From assembly GCF_014925405.1 (NCBI RefSeq), contig NZ_AQHJ01000019.1, positions 74,120-138,119 of the forward strand: DNA of 64,000 nt, given 5' to 3'. Origin of the DNA: Pseudoalteromonas ulvae UL12 (GTDB lineage: Bacteria; Pseudomonadota; Gammaproteobacteria; Enterobacterales; Alteromonadaceae). Shown here piece by piece: positions 8,331 to 17,855 of this stretch (position 1 is its first letter; every line of letters begins with the position of its first letter). The notes beneath the pieces are model-generated. The model was not told the origin of the DNA. It saw only the letters and a list, made by a program, of their open reading frames with translations, and made no database searches. The translations under genes were made by a program, and so were the position numbers.

Positions 8331-9340
8331 AATGCGCCTCCTTGCGTCTGAGAATGTGCCGCCACTTCTATTTCGATACGAGCAGACATACCTGGGCGCA
8401 TCACACTGGTTTCTATTTCATCTAAGGAAATTTGCGCATCGATAATACGCCGTTTGTCTTGCCAAGATTTTTCGCGAAACACCCCACCCAGATTCAGTAC
8501 ATTGCCACTGACCACGCGCTCAGAACTGCCATCTAAAATGACTTTAACACGCTGACCAGGCAGCACTTTTCCACTATCTGGTTCATCTATTTGGGCCTTC
8601 ACTTGCATTTTATCGAGCTTCACGACTTCGACCACAGCTTGGCCAAACTGAGCAGTTTCTCCAACGGAGAGTTTTTCATCATCAAAATTGGTTTTGTATA
8701 TCACAAAGCCATCTATTGGCGACTTCACTTTGAGTTTGTCTATTTCGCCTTGCAACTCGTTTACGTCCGCGCTCAGCCGATCGACCTTTCCTTGCGCCAT
8801 TTTCAGATTTAATTCCGTTGTCTGGTAGTGATAGTCGAGTTTCTTTTTGGCTAAAAACAAATCATTTTGCGCAATGGTAAAATCTATTTGAGATTTTTTG
8901 CGCTCAATATCAGAACGAGAGTGATCAATGATCTGCGCCTTACGCTCAGCTTTGTCATAATTCATTTGCTGCTCAGCCACAGCAAGAATCAATTCTTGCT
9001 CATTTTCCTTTTCGCTCGACGCTTCGTTTTCAAGGGTTTTCTTAGCTTGCTCAAGTTCTCCAGTCTTTTCTATTAACCGGTCTTGCACTTGTTTATCATC
9101 AAATTTAATCACAACCTGACCTTGCTTAACCGCGCTATTTTCAGGGGCTAAAAACTTAATTTGATACTGCCACATACGTTTGATCGAGGGCGGTGCTAAC
9201 AAGTGACTTTCAGCAGACTCTAATTCTCCACTGGCATAAACAACCGTACTTTGTTGCGCTGGCTTTGCTGTGATGCTGTTATCTTGCTGGCAACCGCTGA
9301 GCAATCCTACTGCCATTAACATGATCAATCCTTTATTCAT
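8327..9340 (-). CDS. HlyD-type periplasmic adaptor lipoprotein (adaptor 2)
   Basis: A 337-residue adaptor with lipobox LSGC. A Glu/Lys-rich coiled-coil hairpin spans about residues 85-195 (LEQAKKTLENEASSEKENEQ and onward), followed by a lipoyl-like segment (VKSPIDGFVIYKTN) and a beta-barrel part (GQRVKVILDGS). It overlaps both neighbours in the operon (8 bp upstream, 4 bp downstream). It probably bridges the MacB-like permease to an outer-membrane channel. No TolC-like gene is linked. Confidence 0.83.
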   Translation of the reverse strand: MNKGLIMLMAVGLLSGCQQDNSITAKPAQQSTVVYASGELESAESHLLAPPSIKRMWQYQIKFLAPENSAVKQGQVVIKFDDKQVQDRLIEKTGELEQAKKTLENEASSEKENEQELILAVAEQQMNYDKAERKAQIIDHSRSDIERKKSQIDFTIAQNDLFLAKKKLDYHYQTTELNLKMAQGKVDRLSADVNELQGEIDKLKVKSPIDGFVIYKTNFDDEKLSVGETAQFGQAVVEVVKLDKMQVKAQIDEPDSGKVLPGQRVKVILDGSSERVVSGNVLNLGGVFREKSWQDKRRIIDAQISLDEIETSVMRPGMSARIEIEVAAHSQTQGGAL

Positions 9341-10286
9341 TATCGGCTCCTGCTAGTGCTAATTGCACGCTCATTCCGGGAATGAGTTTAAAAGTGGGTT
9401 TAGATGAAAAGCTAAATTCAGCTCTAAAATAAGCATCGCCTCCCCAGGGTTTCTTTTCTTCTGGTTGTGTCGAAATATCGGTAATGGTCGCGCTGAATTC
9501 TTGTCCTGAGTAAGCATCGAGCTTAAACGACGCGTTTTTGCCTAACGATAATTGATGAAAATCCACCTCGTGGATCCATGCTTCAATATACAACCCAGCT
9601 AACGAAGGAATTTCAGCAATGCTCCAACCGGGTTGAGCCGTCATGCCAACAAAGTTTTTTTCACCATTCCAAGGATGTTTGCCATAAATCAATGGTCCAG
9701 CTTGGGCGGCAGTTAAACTCATTTGCGCTAGCTGTTTTTCGTTTCGGGCTAAATCCGCTGTGGTTTTTTCTATCAGCAGTTGTTGTTTAGCGATATTAAC
9801 CTGACTGGTAATTTTGCTCTCGCGCAATTTTTCTTGCGATTTATTCAGCTCTATTAGCGCTTTTTCTAACTCAAGTTGGTTTTTTTCATAATCGTAAGCA
9901 CTCAAGTTTGCTTTTGGGATCTCGGCATCTATTCGAGCTTTTTCGAGCAATAGCTGATGACGCTTCACCGCAAACTCAGCTTCTAACATCGCTTGCTCTG
10001 CGTTACTTTTCACTCGTTGCAATTCTTCTTGACCAGTAAAGAGTGTGACTTTCGCTTGCTCTATTTGCGAGGCGATACTGCCGCTGTCAAACACCACTAC
10101 CACTTCTCCTTGCTGAGCCACCTCTCCTTCAGGCTTCATCCATTGCACTTCAACTCGCCAACTATCTGTTTTAGGAGCAAAAAACTCTTGATTCTCCCGA
10201 GCTTTAATTTCACCACTGATCAACAAATCAGCAATGGCTACGCTGCTTGTAAGCAAGAGCAAACTGGCCAATATTAGGCTGCGCAT
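9333..10286 (-). CDS. HlyD-type periplasmic adaptor (adaptor 1)
   Basis: A 317-residue adaptor with a cleavable Sec signal (LILASLLLLTSSVAIA) instead of a lipobox. A coiled-coil region (about residues 75-185) is flanked by lipoyl-like beta segments, followed by a barrel segment (NASFKLDAYSGQEFSATITDIS). It overlaps the ATPase gene by 13 bp. Being soluble or inner-membrane associated, it differs from the two lipoprotein adaptors that follow, which suggests a composite periplasmic conduit. Confidence 0.8.
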   Translation of the reverse strand: MRSLILASLLLLTSSVAIADLLISGEIKARENQEFFAPKTDSWRVEVQWMKPEGEVAQQGEVVVVFDSGSIASQIEQAKVTLFTGQEELQRVKSNAEQAMLEAEFAVKRHQLLLEKARIDAEIPKANLSAYDYEKNQLELEKALIELNKSQEKLRESKITSQVNIAKQQLLIEKTTADLARNEKQLAQMSLTAAQAGPLIYGKHPWNGEKNFVGMTAQPGWSIAEIPSLAGLYIEAWIHEVDFHQLSLGKNASFKLDAYSGQEFSATITDISTQPEEKKPWGGDAYFRAEFSFSSKPTFKLIPGMSVQLALAGADNE

Positions 10287-10954
10287 GCGCTATCCTCCAC
10301 AATATTGCCATCTTTCATCCGAATGACTCTTTGTGCGTATTGCGCAATGTCTTCTTCGTGGGTCACCATCACTATGGTTTGCCCTTGCTGATGTAATTCA
10401 GTTAGTAATGTCATGATTTCATGTGATGTTTTGCTATCTAGATTACCGGTCGGCTCATCAGCAAAAATGACCGCAGGACGATTAATAAGTGCGCGCGCTA
10501 TTGCCACTCGCTGACGCTGCCCCCCAGACATCTCATTAGGACGGTGATGCGCGCGATGATCGAGCCCCACTTTCGCTAGCATCTCTAACCCTCTTTGCAT
10601 TGCTTCATCAGATGGAGTTGAGCTATAACGCAAAGGTAAAATGACATTTTGCAAAGCGGATAATCGGCTTAATAAATGAAATGTTTGAAACACAAAACCG
10701 ATTTTTTGATTGCGTATTTGCGAGAGGGAGGCATCATCAATTTCCTTAATGCTCTCCCCTGATAAAAGATATTCACCTTCATTGGGCGTATCTAGGCAGC
10801 CGAGTATATTCATTAAAGTCGACTTGCCTGACCCTGAAGAACCCATAATCGCAACAAACTCATTTTCTTTAATATTTAAAGAAACCTTGTTCAGTGCCAC
10901 CACCTGTGACTCGCCTTCCCCATAGCTTCGTTTTAGATTCTCAACCCTAATCAT
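10274..10954 (-). CDS. ABC transporter ATP-binding protein (MacB/LolD type)
   Basis: A 226-residue nucleotide-binding protein that powers the exporter. Walker A GSSGSGKST is at residues 38-46, the Q-loop at Gln90, signature MSGGQ at 142-146, Walker B VIFADE at 162-167 and the H-loop in VTHEED. It lacks membrane segments, so unlike E. coli MacB the ATPase and permease are separate polypeptides. It is the first gene of the operon 10954 to 5900; the five genes overlap or nearly abut. Confidence 0.9.
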   Translation of the reverse strand: MIRVENLKRSYGEGESQVVALNKVSLNIKENEFVAIMGSSGSGKSTLMNILGCLDTPNEGEYLLSGESIKEIDDASLSQIRNQKIGFVFQTFHLLSRLSALQNVILPLRYSSTPSDEAMQRGLEMLAKVGLDHRAHHRPNEMSGGQRQRVAIARALINRPAVIFADEPTGNLDSKTSHEIMTLLTELHQQGQTIVMVTHEEDIAQYAQRVIRMKDGNIVEDSACAA

Positions 10955-11243
10955 CTAAATTCCTTATTATTTTTTTGATTAGCTACGGTATATTAAGACG
11001 CTGTTTCGCGCAAGAATTTGAGTTTTGCTAACTGTGACAGCCGTGACATGCATCCGCCAACCCTTTAGGCGCGGCATGTTAGGTTTGGGAGAGTTTTTGA
11101 TAAAACGGATACGGCAAAGAGGAATGAGTCTTGAATTAGGCAACAATGGTTTATCAATCGCTGCCTAACTGTTCTAATATTTTTTGGCGAGGGTCTGATT
11201 TACGCTTAATTTTGTTGGTTAATTGTAGGGGCGACTACCTGAT

Positions 11244-11594
11244 TTAAAACACCATAACATGATCGCACAAGTAGCGGCCGTTTTGCTTAACCAGCACCAT
11301 CTCAGCGACAAAATCACCATCCTGCTGAGTGAAATTTTGTCGCCAAATCAACACTGCTGAATCTGGGCGCTTAAACACCGCCACTAGATTACGCTGCGCA
11401 AAGAGACCTTTTTCCTTTTGATATTGCTCGACCACCTTTTCGAAATATTCTGGGGTCACTATGCCTCGCATACGCGCGGTAAAATCGACAACATGGCTAT
11501 CAAAGTTTCGTTGCGTCGAAGCAAGCATCAGGTTATCCATAATTGGGGTCGCAATGTTGATAATTTGCGCTTCACTTAGGGTGGTAAAATTCAT
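11244..11594 (-). CDS. Unknown protein of the heme-uptake operon
   Basis: A 116-residue soluble protein without signal peptide that I do not recognise. It begins 12 bp downstream of the hmuV-type stop, so it is very likely the last gene of the heme ABC operon. Alternating strands (AVLIWRQNF, DGDFVAEMVLVKQNGRYLCDHVMVF) suggest an alpha+beta fold. The location points to a cytoplasmic accessory role in heme or iron handling; the sequence itself shows no heme motif. Confidence 0.65.
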   Translation of the reverse strand: MNFTTLSEAQIINIATPIMDNLMLASTQRNFDSHVVDFTARMRGIVTPEYFEKVVEQYQKEKGLFAQRNLVAVFKRPDSAVLIWRQNFTQQDGDFVAEMVLVKQNGRYLCDHVMVF

Positions 11595-11606
11595 ACTCGT
11601 TCCTTA

Positions 11607-12407
11607 CTAACTTAGTGCAATCTGTAAATGGGGGTGAAAATTGTTTTGCTCAAACAAGTGCGCTTTCATGTGATACACCTGCTCGAGGTTCGCTGTTTGC
11701 AACACAGTTTTTGGATCGCCCTGCGCCACCACGCAGCCATCTTGCATAATGTAAATATAATCCGCAAAACTGGCTGCTAACGATAAGTCATGCAGTACGG
11801 CAACAACACCAGCACCTTGGTTGGCAACCTGTTTAGCCGTTTCCATCACTTGGTACTGATGAAATAAATCTAAGCTTGCGGTGGGCTCATCGATTAATAA
11901 ATACGGGGTGCCATTGCGTTGCTGCTGCGCAGTATGTAAAGCAGGTAAAAGCTGTAAAAGCACCCGCGCAAGCTGAACGCGCTGCTGCTCGCCACCAGAT
12001 AACAACGTAAAGGTGCGATCTAACAAGGCTGTGACTCCAACCATTTCAATCGCTTGTTTAAACATCGCCTGATGATCAAGCTCATTGCTTTGCTCGGCAA
12101 AAGCAAATGCTCCCATTTCAATTACTTCACTGACTTTAAATGGAAATTGCATCTCATAGCACTGACTCAACACTGCTCGCAGCTGAGCAAGTTGAGCATA
12201 ACTAAACTGCTTTAGTGGTTGCCCATTTAAACTCACTCGACCAAAGCTTGGTTGGTAATCCCCTGCCATTATCTTTAAAGCACTCGATTTACCTGCCCCA
12301 TTAGGACCGATAATGACCACCAACTTCCCGGCCGGGATCGTCATACTGACATGGCTTAAAATGTGTTTATTCCCTTTTTCAAGGCTGACATTATCAAGTT
12401 GGAGCAT
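11607..12407 (-). CDS. hmuV: Hemin ABC importer ATP-binding protein
   Basis: About 266 residues: Walker A GPNGAGKSS, signature LSGGEQQRVQLARVL and Walker B LLIDEPTASLD, as in HmuV/BtuD-type importers. I chose the ATG at 12407 because GAGG lies 5 bp before it and it follows the permease stop by 1 bp. An in-frame ATG at 12428 would overlap the permease gene. It energises import of heme across the inner membrane with the genes at 12409 and 13467. Confidence 0.9.
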   Translation of the reverse strand: MLQLDNVSLEKGNKHILSHVSMTIPAGKLVVIIGPNGAGKSSALKIMAGDYQPSFGRVSLNGQPLKQFSYAQLAQLRAVLSQCYEMQFPFKVSEVIEMGAFAFAEQSNELDHQAMFKQAIEMVGVTALLDRTFTLLSGGEQQRVQLARVLLQLLPALHTAQQQRNGTPYLLIDEPTASLDLFHQYQVMETAKQVANQGAGVVAVLHDLSLAASFADYIYIMQDGCVVAQGDPKTVLQTANLEQVYHMKAHLFEQNNFHPHLQIALS

Positions 12408-12408
12408 A

Positions 12409-13464
12409 CTAACCTCGTTGTGAGCCAAATGTTTTAAATAACATAATCAAAAAGAATGGCCCGCCTATCGCACTTGTGAGTAACCCAATGGGCAGCTCGG
12501 CAGGCAAAATGAGTGTCCGGGCAAATAAATCTGCAACACTCAGCAAAATGGCACCTAACAGCATACTTGCTGGCATTAAATAACGATGATCGGGGCCAAT
12601 CAGCAATCGCACCAAGTGCGGTACAATAAAGCCAACAAAACCAATTACCCCGGTGATAGACACCGCTGCGCCAAGGCATAACGCGGTGCATAAAAAGACC
12701 TGTTTTTTTAGCTTAACGACATCAAGCCCTAAATGCCTAGCTTGATGCTCACCAAGCAAATACAAATTAAGCGCTTGAGAGGATTTCAACAAGACACAGC
12801 ACGATAAAACAATAATCACTGCAACAGGAAAAATCATTTTCCAGCTATTACCCGCAAGCGATCCCATGCTCCAAAATGTCAAATCACGCAATTGTTGATC
12901 AGTGCTAATCAAAGTCAAAAAACCTATCAAAGATTCCACGATTGCATTAACGGCAATTCCCGCCAATAACAAACTCACTATGGTGAATTCACCACCATGA
13001 CTGCTAAGCCGATAAATAAAACTACAAACGATTAATGCCCCGATAAATGCCCCCACTGGCACTGCATAAATAGCCAGTACTTCACTAAAATCGGTAAATA
13101 AACTCGAACCTAAAACGATCATGCTCACAGCACCAAGTGCTGCACCACCTGAGACACCAATTAGACTAGGATCTGCCAAAGGGTTACGAAAAATCGCCTG
13201 CATCGCCGCACCACATGCTCCGAGCCCAGCGCCAACCAACACACACAACACAAGTCGCGGTAAACGAATTTGCCAAATAACAGCATCGGCTAAGCTCGTA
13301 TGGTCACTGTTAATAAAAACCGAGAACAACTGTGACCACGACAAGTCAATCGCACCGCTTTGTAGCCCGATTAAGGCTACAAAAACCGTCAGCACACATA
13401 GCGCCGGAATGAATAATTGCCGCGGACGAGTATGACGACTCAGTAAAGACTGCTCGACCCACAT
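12409..13464 (-). CDS. hmuU: Hemin ABC importer permease (FecCD family)
   Basis: A 351-residue polytopic protein with about ten hydrophobic segments. FecCD/BtuC signatures include the internal GLGACGAAMQAIFRNPLADPSLIGVSGGA region and the C-terminal ITGVIGFVGFIVPHLVRLLIGPDHR. It starts 2 bp after the hmuT-type stop and is followed directly by hmuV, so the three are coupled. The substrate is inferred from the heme receptor and HemS-like genes facing it. Confidence 0.9.
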   Translation of the reverse strand: MWVEQSLLSRHTRPRQLFIPALCVLTVFVALIGLQSGAIDLSWSQLFSVFINSDHTSLADAVIWQIRLPRLVLCVLVGAGLGACGAAMQAIFRNPLADPSLIGVSGGAALGAVSMIVLGSSLFTDFSEVLAIYAVPVGAFIGALIVCSFIYRLSSHGGEFTIVSLLLAGIAVNAIVESLIGFLTLISTDQQLRDLTFWSMGSLAGNSWKMIFPVAVIIVLSCCVLLKSSQALNLYLLGEHQARHLGLDVVKLKKQVFLCTALCLGAAVSITGVIGFVGFIVPHLVRLLIGPDHRYLMPASMLLGAILLSVADLFARTLILPAELPIGLLTSAIGGPFFLIMLFKTFGSQRG

Positions 13465-13466
13465 AA

Positions 13467-14360
13467 CTATAAACTCACAGGCTGCGCGGTTTTAGCGTGG
13501 CTAAATTGATAACCTTGTGGCAATTGTCCATTCAAATAAAATAAACTGGCCAGCTCAACCACAGCTTGTGGCGTGCGTGGCCCCATACCGAGTAAGTAGC
13601 CGCCATCAAAGGTATAAACACGTTGATTTTTAACTGCATTTGAAAATTGAAAATGAGGGAGTTTGGCTAGTTTTTCTGTATTATTACCGCCGTGTGTTCC
13701 CATCATCAAAATCACATCAGGATTGAGCTCTGCAGCAGCCTCAACAGATAACGGCTTCCACCCTTCAAACGTGGCGGTTAAATTCACCCCACCGGCAGCG
13801 GTAATAACCTGATCGGCACTGGTGCCAGCACCTGCGGCTAAGGGTTGGCCACTGCGCGCTGCTAAAACAAACAGTACCTTAGGTGCAGGCTCTGAACGCT
13901 GAGCTAAAATACTGCGCAGCGCTGCTTTATGGTGAGCGATATCAGCTAAAATAACCTCTGCTTGCGTTTGCGCACCAAGTAGCTCGGCCACTTTTTTGAC
14001 TTTGTCTTCAATGCGATGAAAATCATCTTCTTGAGAAAAAATAACCGTTTTCAGCCCCATATCTTGAAGCTGTTTGAGGGATTTGTCTGGGCCGGTATCT
14101 GCTTCGCCTAGCAATAAATCGGGCTGTAGAGCCAGCACACCTTCGACAGCAATACGCCTTACATAACCTATTTGTGGTTTTTCGGTCGCTATGGCTGGAA
14201 AAGTACTGGTGCTATCGAGGCCAACAATTTTATCTTGCTGCCCTAATGCATACACAATTTCGGTGATGGAGCCACCCGATACCACGATACGTTCAACATC
14301 CGCATGTGAAAAAAAACTGAGCACACTCAGCAGTAAGAATAAAAAAGCTTTTTTAATCAT
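13467..14360 (-). CDS. hmuT: Periplasmic hemin-binding protein
   Basis: 297 residues with a signal peptide (FLFLLLSVLSFFSHA). The mature protein is a class III binding protein with two lobes: IVVSGGSITEIVYALGQQDKIVGLD and PQIGYVRRIAVEGVLALQPDLLL. It would pass heme from the outer-membrane receptor to HmuUV. It is the first gene of the operon, divergent from the receptor gene with a shared 187-bp control region. Confidence 0.88.
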   Translation of the reverse strand: MIKKAFLFLLLSVLSFFSHADVERIVVSGGSITEIVYALGQQDKIVGLDSTSTFPAIATEKPQIGYVRRIAVEGVLALQPDLLLGEADTGPDKSLKQLQDMGLKTVIFSQEDDFHRIEDKVKKVAELLGAQTQAEVILADIAHHKAALRSILAQRSEPAPKVLFVLAARSGQPLAAGAGTSADQVITAAGGVNLTATFEGWKPLSVEAAAELNPDVILMMGTHGGNNTEKLAKLPHFQFSNAVKNQRVYTFDGGYLLGMGPRTPQAVVELASLFYLNGQLPQGYQFSHAKTAQPVSL

Positions 14361-14455
14361 TGCATTAAATCCAGTTTGTTCGCATTAATCTTGCTAAATG
14401 AAGCCTATTAATATCGGCTTTGGTGCTGCATTGTAGCAACTCTTGACTATATGTA

Positions 14456-14474
14456 AATAATAATACTTCTCATT
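14456..14474. promoter_or_regulatory. Fur-box-like site between heme operons
   Basis: The 19-mer AATAATAATACTTCTCATT matches the GATAATGATAATCATTATC Fur consensus at about 12 of 19 positions by hand alignment. It lies in the divergent region of the heme receptor and hmuT operon, where iron control is expected. The match is imperfect and the region is A/T-rich. Confidence 0.4.
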
Positions 14475-14547
14475 TTTATTAATGTTTGATAGCTTATAAA
14501 TAGACAACTAGCAAACAACTTGTTTAATTAAATTTTCGGAGAGTGTT

Positions 14548-16635
14548 ATGTTGCGTTCTAAACTCGCAATTTGTATTTCCCTTTCGTTGCTACCTGCTTT
14601 GCAAAACGTGTATGCCAGCAGCGCGATTACCACATTAGATAAAACGACAGTCACGGCCACCCGGACTGAGAAATCAACACTTTCAACTTCCCAAGCTGTT
14701 AATGTGCTTGAGATCAATGATATTGAGCGCAAGTTAAGCGGATCTATTTTTGATTCTCTTGATTTAATTCCTAACACCTCAGGTGTCGGTGGGCCGTTTG
14801 CCAATGGCTATAAGTTTGATATTCGTGGATTTAGTGACGCAGAAGATGTCATGGTAACGTTAAACGGTGCCGTACAAACGTTCGAAAAATATCGTATGGG
14901 CAGTGTATTTATTGATGCCGACCTCTATCGTAGTGTCAGCATCAAACGTGGCCCAAGTACCGTTTTACACGGTGGTGGCGCATTGGGTGGACTTGTTCAA
15001 TTTGAACTTAAAGACGCCAATGATTTCTTACGTGACGATCAAACTGTCGGCGCCAAGGTTAAACTTGGTCACCACAGTAATAATAACCAAAAAAATGCCG
15101 CTGTTTTTGCCTATGGCACGCCGACAGAGCAACTGGATTTACTGTTTGCTTATGTCACTCGTGATTCGGATGACTTCAAATTGTCAAATGATGAGACATT
15201 AGCAGACTCCGCCATTAAAAGTGATTCTTGGCTTGCAAAAGCCACGTATGATTTAAGCGACTTTCAAGCGCTTTCCTTTAATGCGAGCCAAACACAAGAC
15301 GCTCAACGCGCTGAATTTAACACAACCGATAAAGGCGCTTGGGGTACGGTGTACCGCGATGTAAACCAAACGACCTATAATTTAGAATACACACAGCATG
15401 ATGCGAATAACCCGTGGATCGACCTCAGTATCAAACTAGGTCAAAGTCAAAGTCATGTTACGGAAAGTGATGCCAGCCCTGCATTGGCTGATTTTATTGG
15501 TGTTGAATCTGACTACCAATACAATATCAATACGCTTGATGTGAGTAATACCTCGCGCTTTTCTAACCACGCCCTGACTTATGGTGCGCAATACTCTAGT
15601 CAAGAAAGAGTGGGCAATAAAACTGCTTTTCCATGTTTAAACTTTAATCGTCAAACATATCAGTGTGAGCAATATGGTGATACTGCCAGCACCTCACAAA
15701 TCAGCTCGCAACCTGCTGGTGAACAAAACAGATTTGCATTGTATATACAAGATGAATATTACTGGCAGGCTTTTACTCTGACCGCCGGTTTACGTTATGA
15801 GAAATACCAATCAACTCCTACCGCTGAGTTTTTAGCAAAATTACCCACGCCATCGACTGGTGAAGTAGATCATGACCATGTCGTTCCTGCGGTATCGATC
15901 AATTACCAAGCAACGGATAATATTAATGTCTTTTATTCTTACCAAGAAGGCTTCCGCGCTCCACTAATTGATGAGCTTTATGACCGTTATGGCGGTCGTT
16001 TACCTAACTTTAATCTCGATATCGAAACCAGTAATAGTCATGAATTAGGTGCAACAGCCAGCTTTGATGATGTACTCATTAACAATGACAGTCTACGTGC
16101 GCGTTTAGTGTACTTTGATACTTCAGTTGATGATGAAATATTAAGTCAAACTAGCTCAGTGACCAACCCTGCACCTGCCCCAAGATACAATAATGCTGGC
16201 AGCAATGATCGTGATGGTTACGAGTTTGAACTCAGCTACGCCAACCGCTTTATGTACAGCAATATTGTCTACAGCGAAGTCGCCGGTCAAGATCATAACC
16301 ATGAACCTTTATGGCAGTTACCTGCTGATAACCTGGTATTCGATACTGGATTATTATTTGATGATGCGTCTGTCGGGATGACGTTTAAACACGTGCAAAA
16401 CCGCGATGTACAAACCTTCAATATGCATACCCGTCAAACAGAACAAGTCCAACATGCAGGTTATAGCCTCATCAATGCTTACGCTAACTGGCAAGTGAAC
16501 CAACAAATAAATGTCAAATTGGCGCTCGATAATCTACTCGATACTGAATATCAAGTGGTTGCTGGCACCGGTGGTGCAATTGGTAACTATGGGGTAGGCC
16601 GCAATGCCAAAGTACAAATCAGCTATCAATTTTAA
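14548..16635 (+). CDS. hutA: TonB-dependent heme/hemoglobin receptor
   Basis: 695 residues: signal peptide ending VYA, TonB-box-like segment near residues 30-40 (TTVTATRTEKS), plug domain (SGVGGPFANGYKFDIRGF, about 65-150) and a beta-barrel ending with aromatic Phe. The FRAP motif of heme receptors is present (GFRAPLIDELYDRYGG), followed by a modified NPNL-like LPNFNLDIETSNSHELG. GGAG precedes the ATG. The following gene, 9 bp away, encodes HemS/HmuS, which supports heme as substrate. HutA/HmuR-type naming is by family only. Confidence 0.88.
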   Translation: MLRSKLAICISLSLLPALQNVYASSAITTLDKTTVTATRTEKSTLSTSQAVNVLEINDIERKLSGSIFDSLDLIPNTSGVGGPFANGYKFDIRGFSDAEDVMVTLNGAVQTFEKYRMGSVFIDADLYRSVSIKRGPSTVLHGGGALGGLVQFELKDANDFLRDDQTVGAKVKLGHHSNNNQKNAAVFAYGTPTEQLDLLFAYVTRDSDDFKLSNDETLADSAIKSDSWLAKATYDLSDFQALSFNASQTQDAQRAEFNTTDKGAWGTVYRDVNQTTYNLEYTQHDANNPWIDLSIKLGQSQSHVTESDASPALADFIGVESDYQYNINTLDVSNTSRFSNHALTYGAQYSSQERVGNKTAFPCLNFNRQTYQCEQYGDTASTSQISSQPAGEQNRFALYIQDEYYWQAFTLTAGLRYEKYQSTPTAEFLAKLPTPSTGEVDHDHVVPAVSINYQATDNINVFYSYQEGFRAPLIDELYDRYGGRLPNFNLDIETSNSHELGATASFDDVLINNDSLRARLVYFDTSVDDEILSQTSSVTNPAPAPRYNNAGSNDRDGYEFELSYANRFMYSNIVYSEVAGQDHNHEPLWQLPADNLVFDTGLLFDDASVGMTFKHVQNRDVQTFNMHTRQTEQVQHAGYSLINAYANWQVNQQINVKLALDNLLDTEYQVVAGTGGAIGNYGVGRNAKVQISYQF

Positions 16636-16644
16636 GGATTCATA

Positions 16645-17715
16645 ATGACTTCACTTCTCGCACAATATCAAGCCTTACAAGCTGAAAACCCGGCGATTCG
16701 ATCTCGAGATGCGGCCACTAAACTAGGTATTTCTGAAGCGCAATTGCTCGATATTCAAACTGGTGACACTATTTTTCGCTTACAACCTCGTTTTGCCGAG
16801 TTATTGAAAAAGCTAAAAAATGTCGGCCCAGTGATGGCACTTACGCGCAACCAAGCGGTCGTTCACGAGCTAACTGGCCACTATGAGAAACTGTATGTAA
16901 ATAATCACGGCGACAAAGAAGTCGCCATCGCCATCAATCCTGGCGGTATTGATTTACGGTTATTTTTATATAAATGGCACAGTGGTTATGCGCAAATCAC
17001 GGATAAACATGTCAGCTTCCAATTTTTTGACCGCTTTGGTGATGCAGTCCAAAAAATCTACTCGACCAAAGAGACGGATATCGATGCATTCCACCAGCTG
17101 ATCTGTGATTTCAAAACCGCCACGGATGAACCATTACAATTAGATTTACAACCAGAACCGAACGCAGTGACGCTGAGCGATGATGAGGTTGATGTCTTAG
17201 CACTCAAAGCAGATTGGCAACAATTAAAAGATGTGCACGACTTTCCTAAAATGTTGGAAAAACATCAGGTCACTCGTTTACAAGCGCTTAATTTAGCAGG
17301 AAAAGAATGGGCTCAACCGATTTCAGCTTCAGCACTTGAAGTAATATTGAATCAAGTGCGTGAAGATCAAGTTGAAATCATGGTGTTCGTTGGCAATGCA
17401 GGTGCCGTGCAAATTTTCTCTGGCTTTATTGAAAACCTAAAATGGTTCAAAGATTGGTTTAATGTTCTTGACCGTGATTTCAATTTACATGTTGATACTA
17501 AACAGTTAGCTCAGGCGTGGCTGGTGCATAAACCAACCGATAAAGGGCAAAACATCATCAGTTCAGTTGAGTTTTTTGATGCGCAAGGCGACACCATTTT
17601 AACGTTATTTGGTCGTCGTGATGAAGGCAATAGCGTCAATCAAGATTGGCAACAGCTGGTGCAAAATATGGCTACCCGTTACGCCAATGCAGACGAGCAA
17701 ACGCAAGTTGCATAA
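16645..17715 (+). CDS. hmuS: Hemin-degrading/heme-trafficking factor HemS-HmuS family
   Basis: A 356-residue cytoplasmic protein made of two similar halves, about residues 30-170 and 205-345, as in HemS/ChuS. Repeated features are GPVMALTRNQAVVHELTGHYE and VEIMVFVGNAGAVQIFSG. It binds incoming heme and is thought to release iron or hand heme on. It is cotranscribed with the receptor (9-bp gap) and ends at a hairpin terminator. Confidence 0.9.
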   Translation: MTSLLAQYQALQAENPAIRSRDAATKLGISEAQLLDIQTGDTIFRLQPRFAELLKKLKNVGPVMALTRNQAVVHELTGHYEKLYVNNHGDKEVAIAINPGGIDLRLFLYKWHSGYAQITDKHVSFQFFDRFGDAVQKIYSTKETDIDAFHQLICDFKTATDEPLQLDLQPEPNAVTLSDDEVDVLALKADWQQLKDVHDFPKMLEKHQVTRLQALNLAGKEWAQPISASALEVILNQVREDQVEIMVFVGNAGAVQIFSGFIENLKWFKDWFNVLDRDFNLHVDTKQLAQAWLVHKPTDKGQNIISSVEFFDAQGDTILTLFGRRDEGNSVNQDWQQLVQNMATRYANADEQTQVA

Positions 17716-17816
17716 TGAGCTCAATACAAACGCTGACAAAAATGGTAAGCCTTGCTATTAGTGAATACTCACCATCTTTTGAAAAACCCGCGTTTTAAAT
17801 TCCAATAACCTCAGGC

Positions 17817-17852
17817 AAAGCCAACTTATACTTGTCATAAGCTGGCTTTTTT
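17817..17852 (+). terminator. Terminator after the heme receptor operon
   Basis: An imperfect stem, AAAGCCAACTTAT with ATAAGCTGGCTTT, is followed by a T run at 17847-17852. On the minus strand it could also end the collagenase gene, which converges here. Confidence 0.7.
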
Positions 17853-17855
17853 CTC

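Noticed and set aside
11136..11168. Inverted repeat TTAGGCA/TGCCTAA as a terminator
   Set aside because: The loop is long (19 nt), no T run follows in the minus direction, and no gene ends near it on plus.
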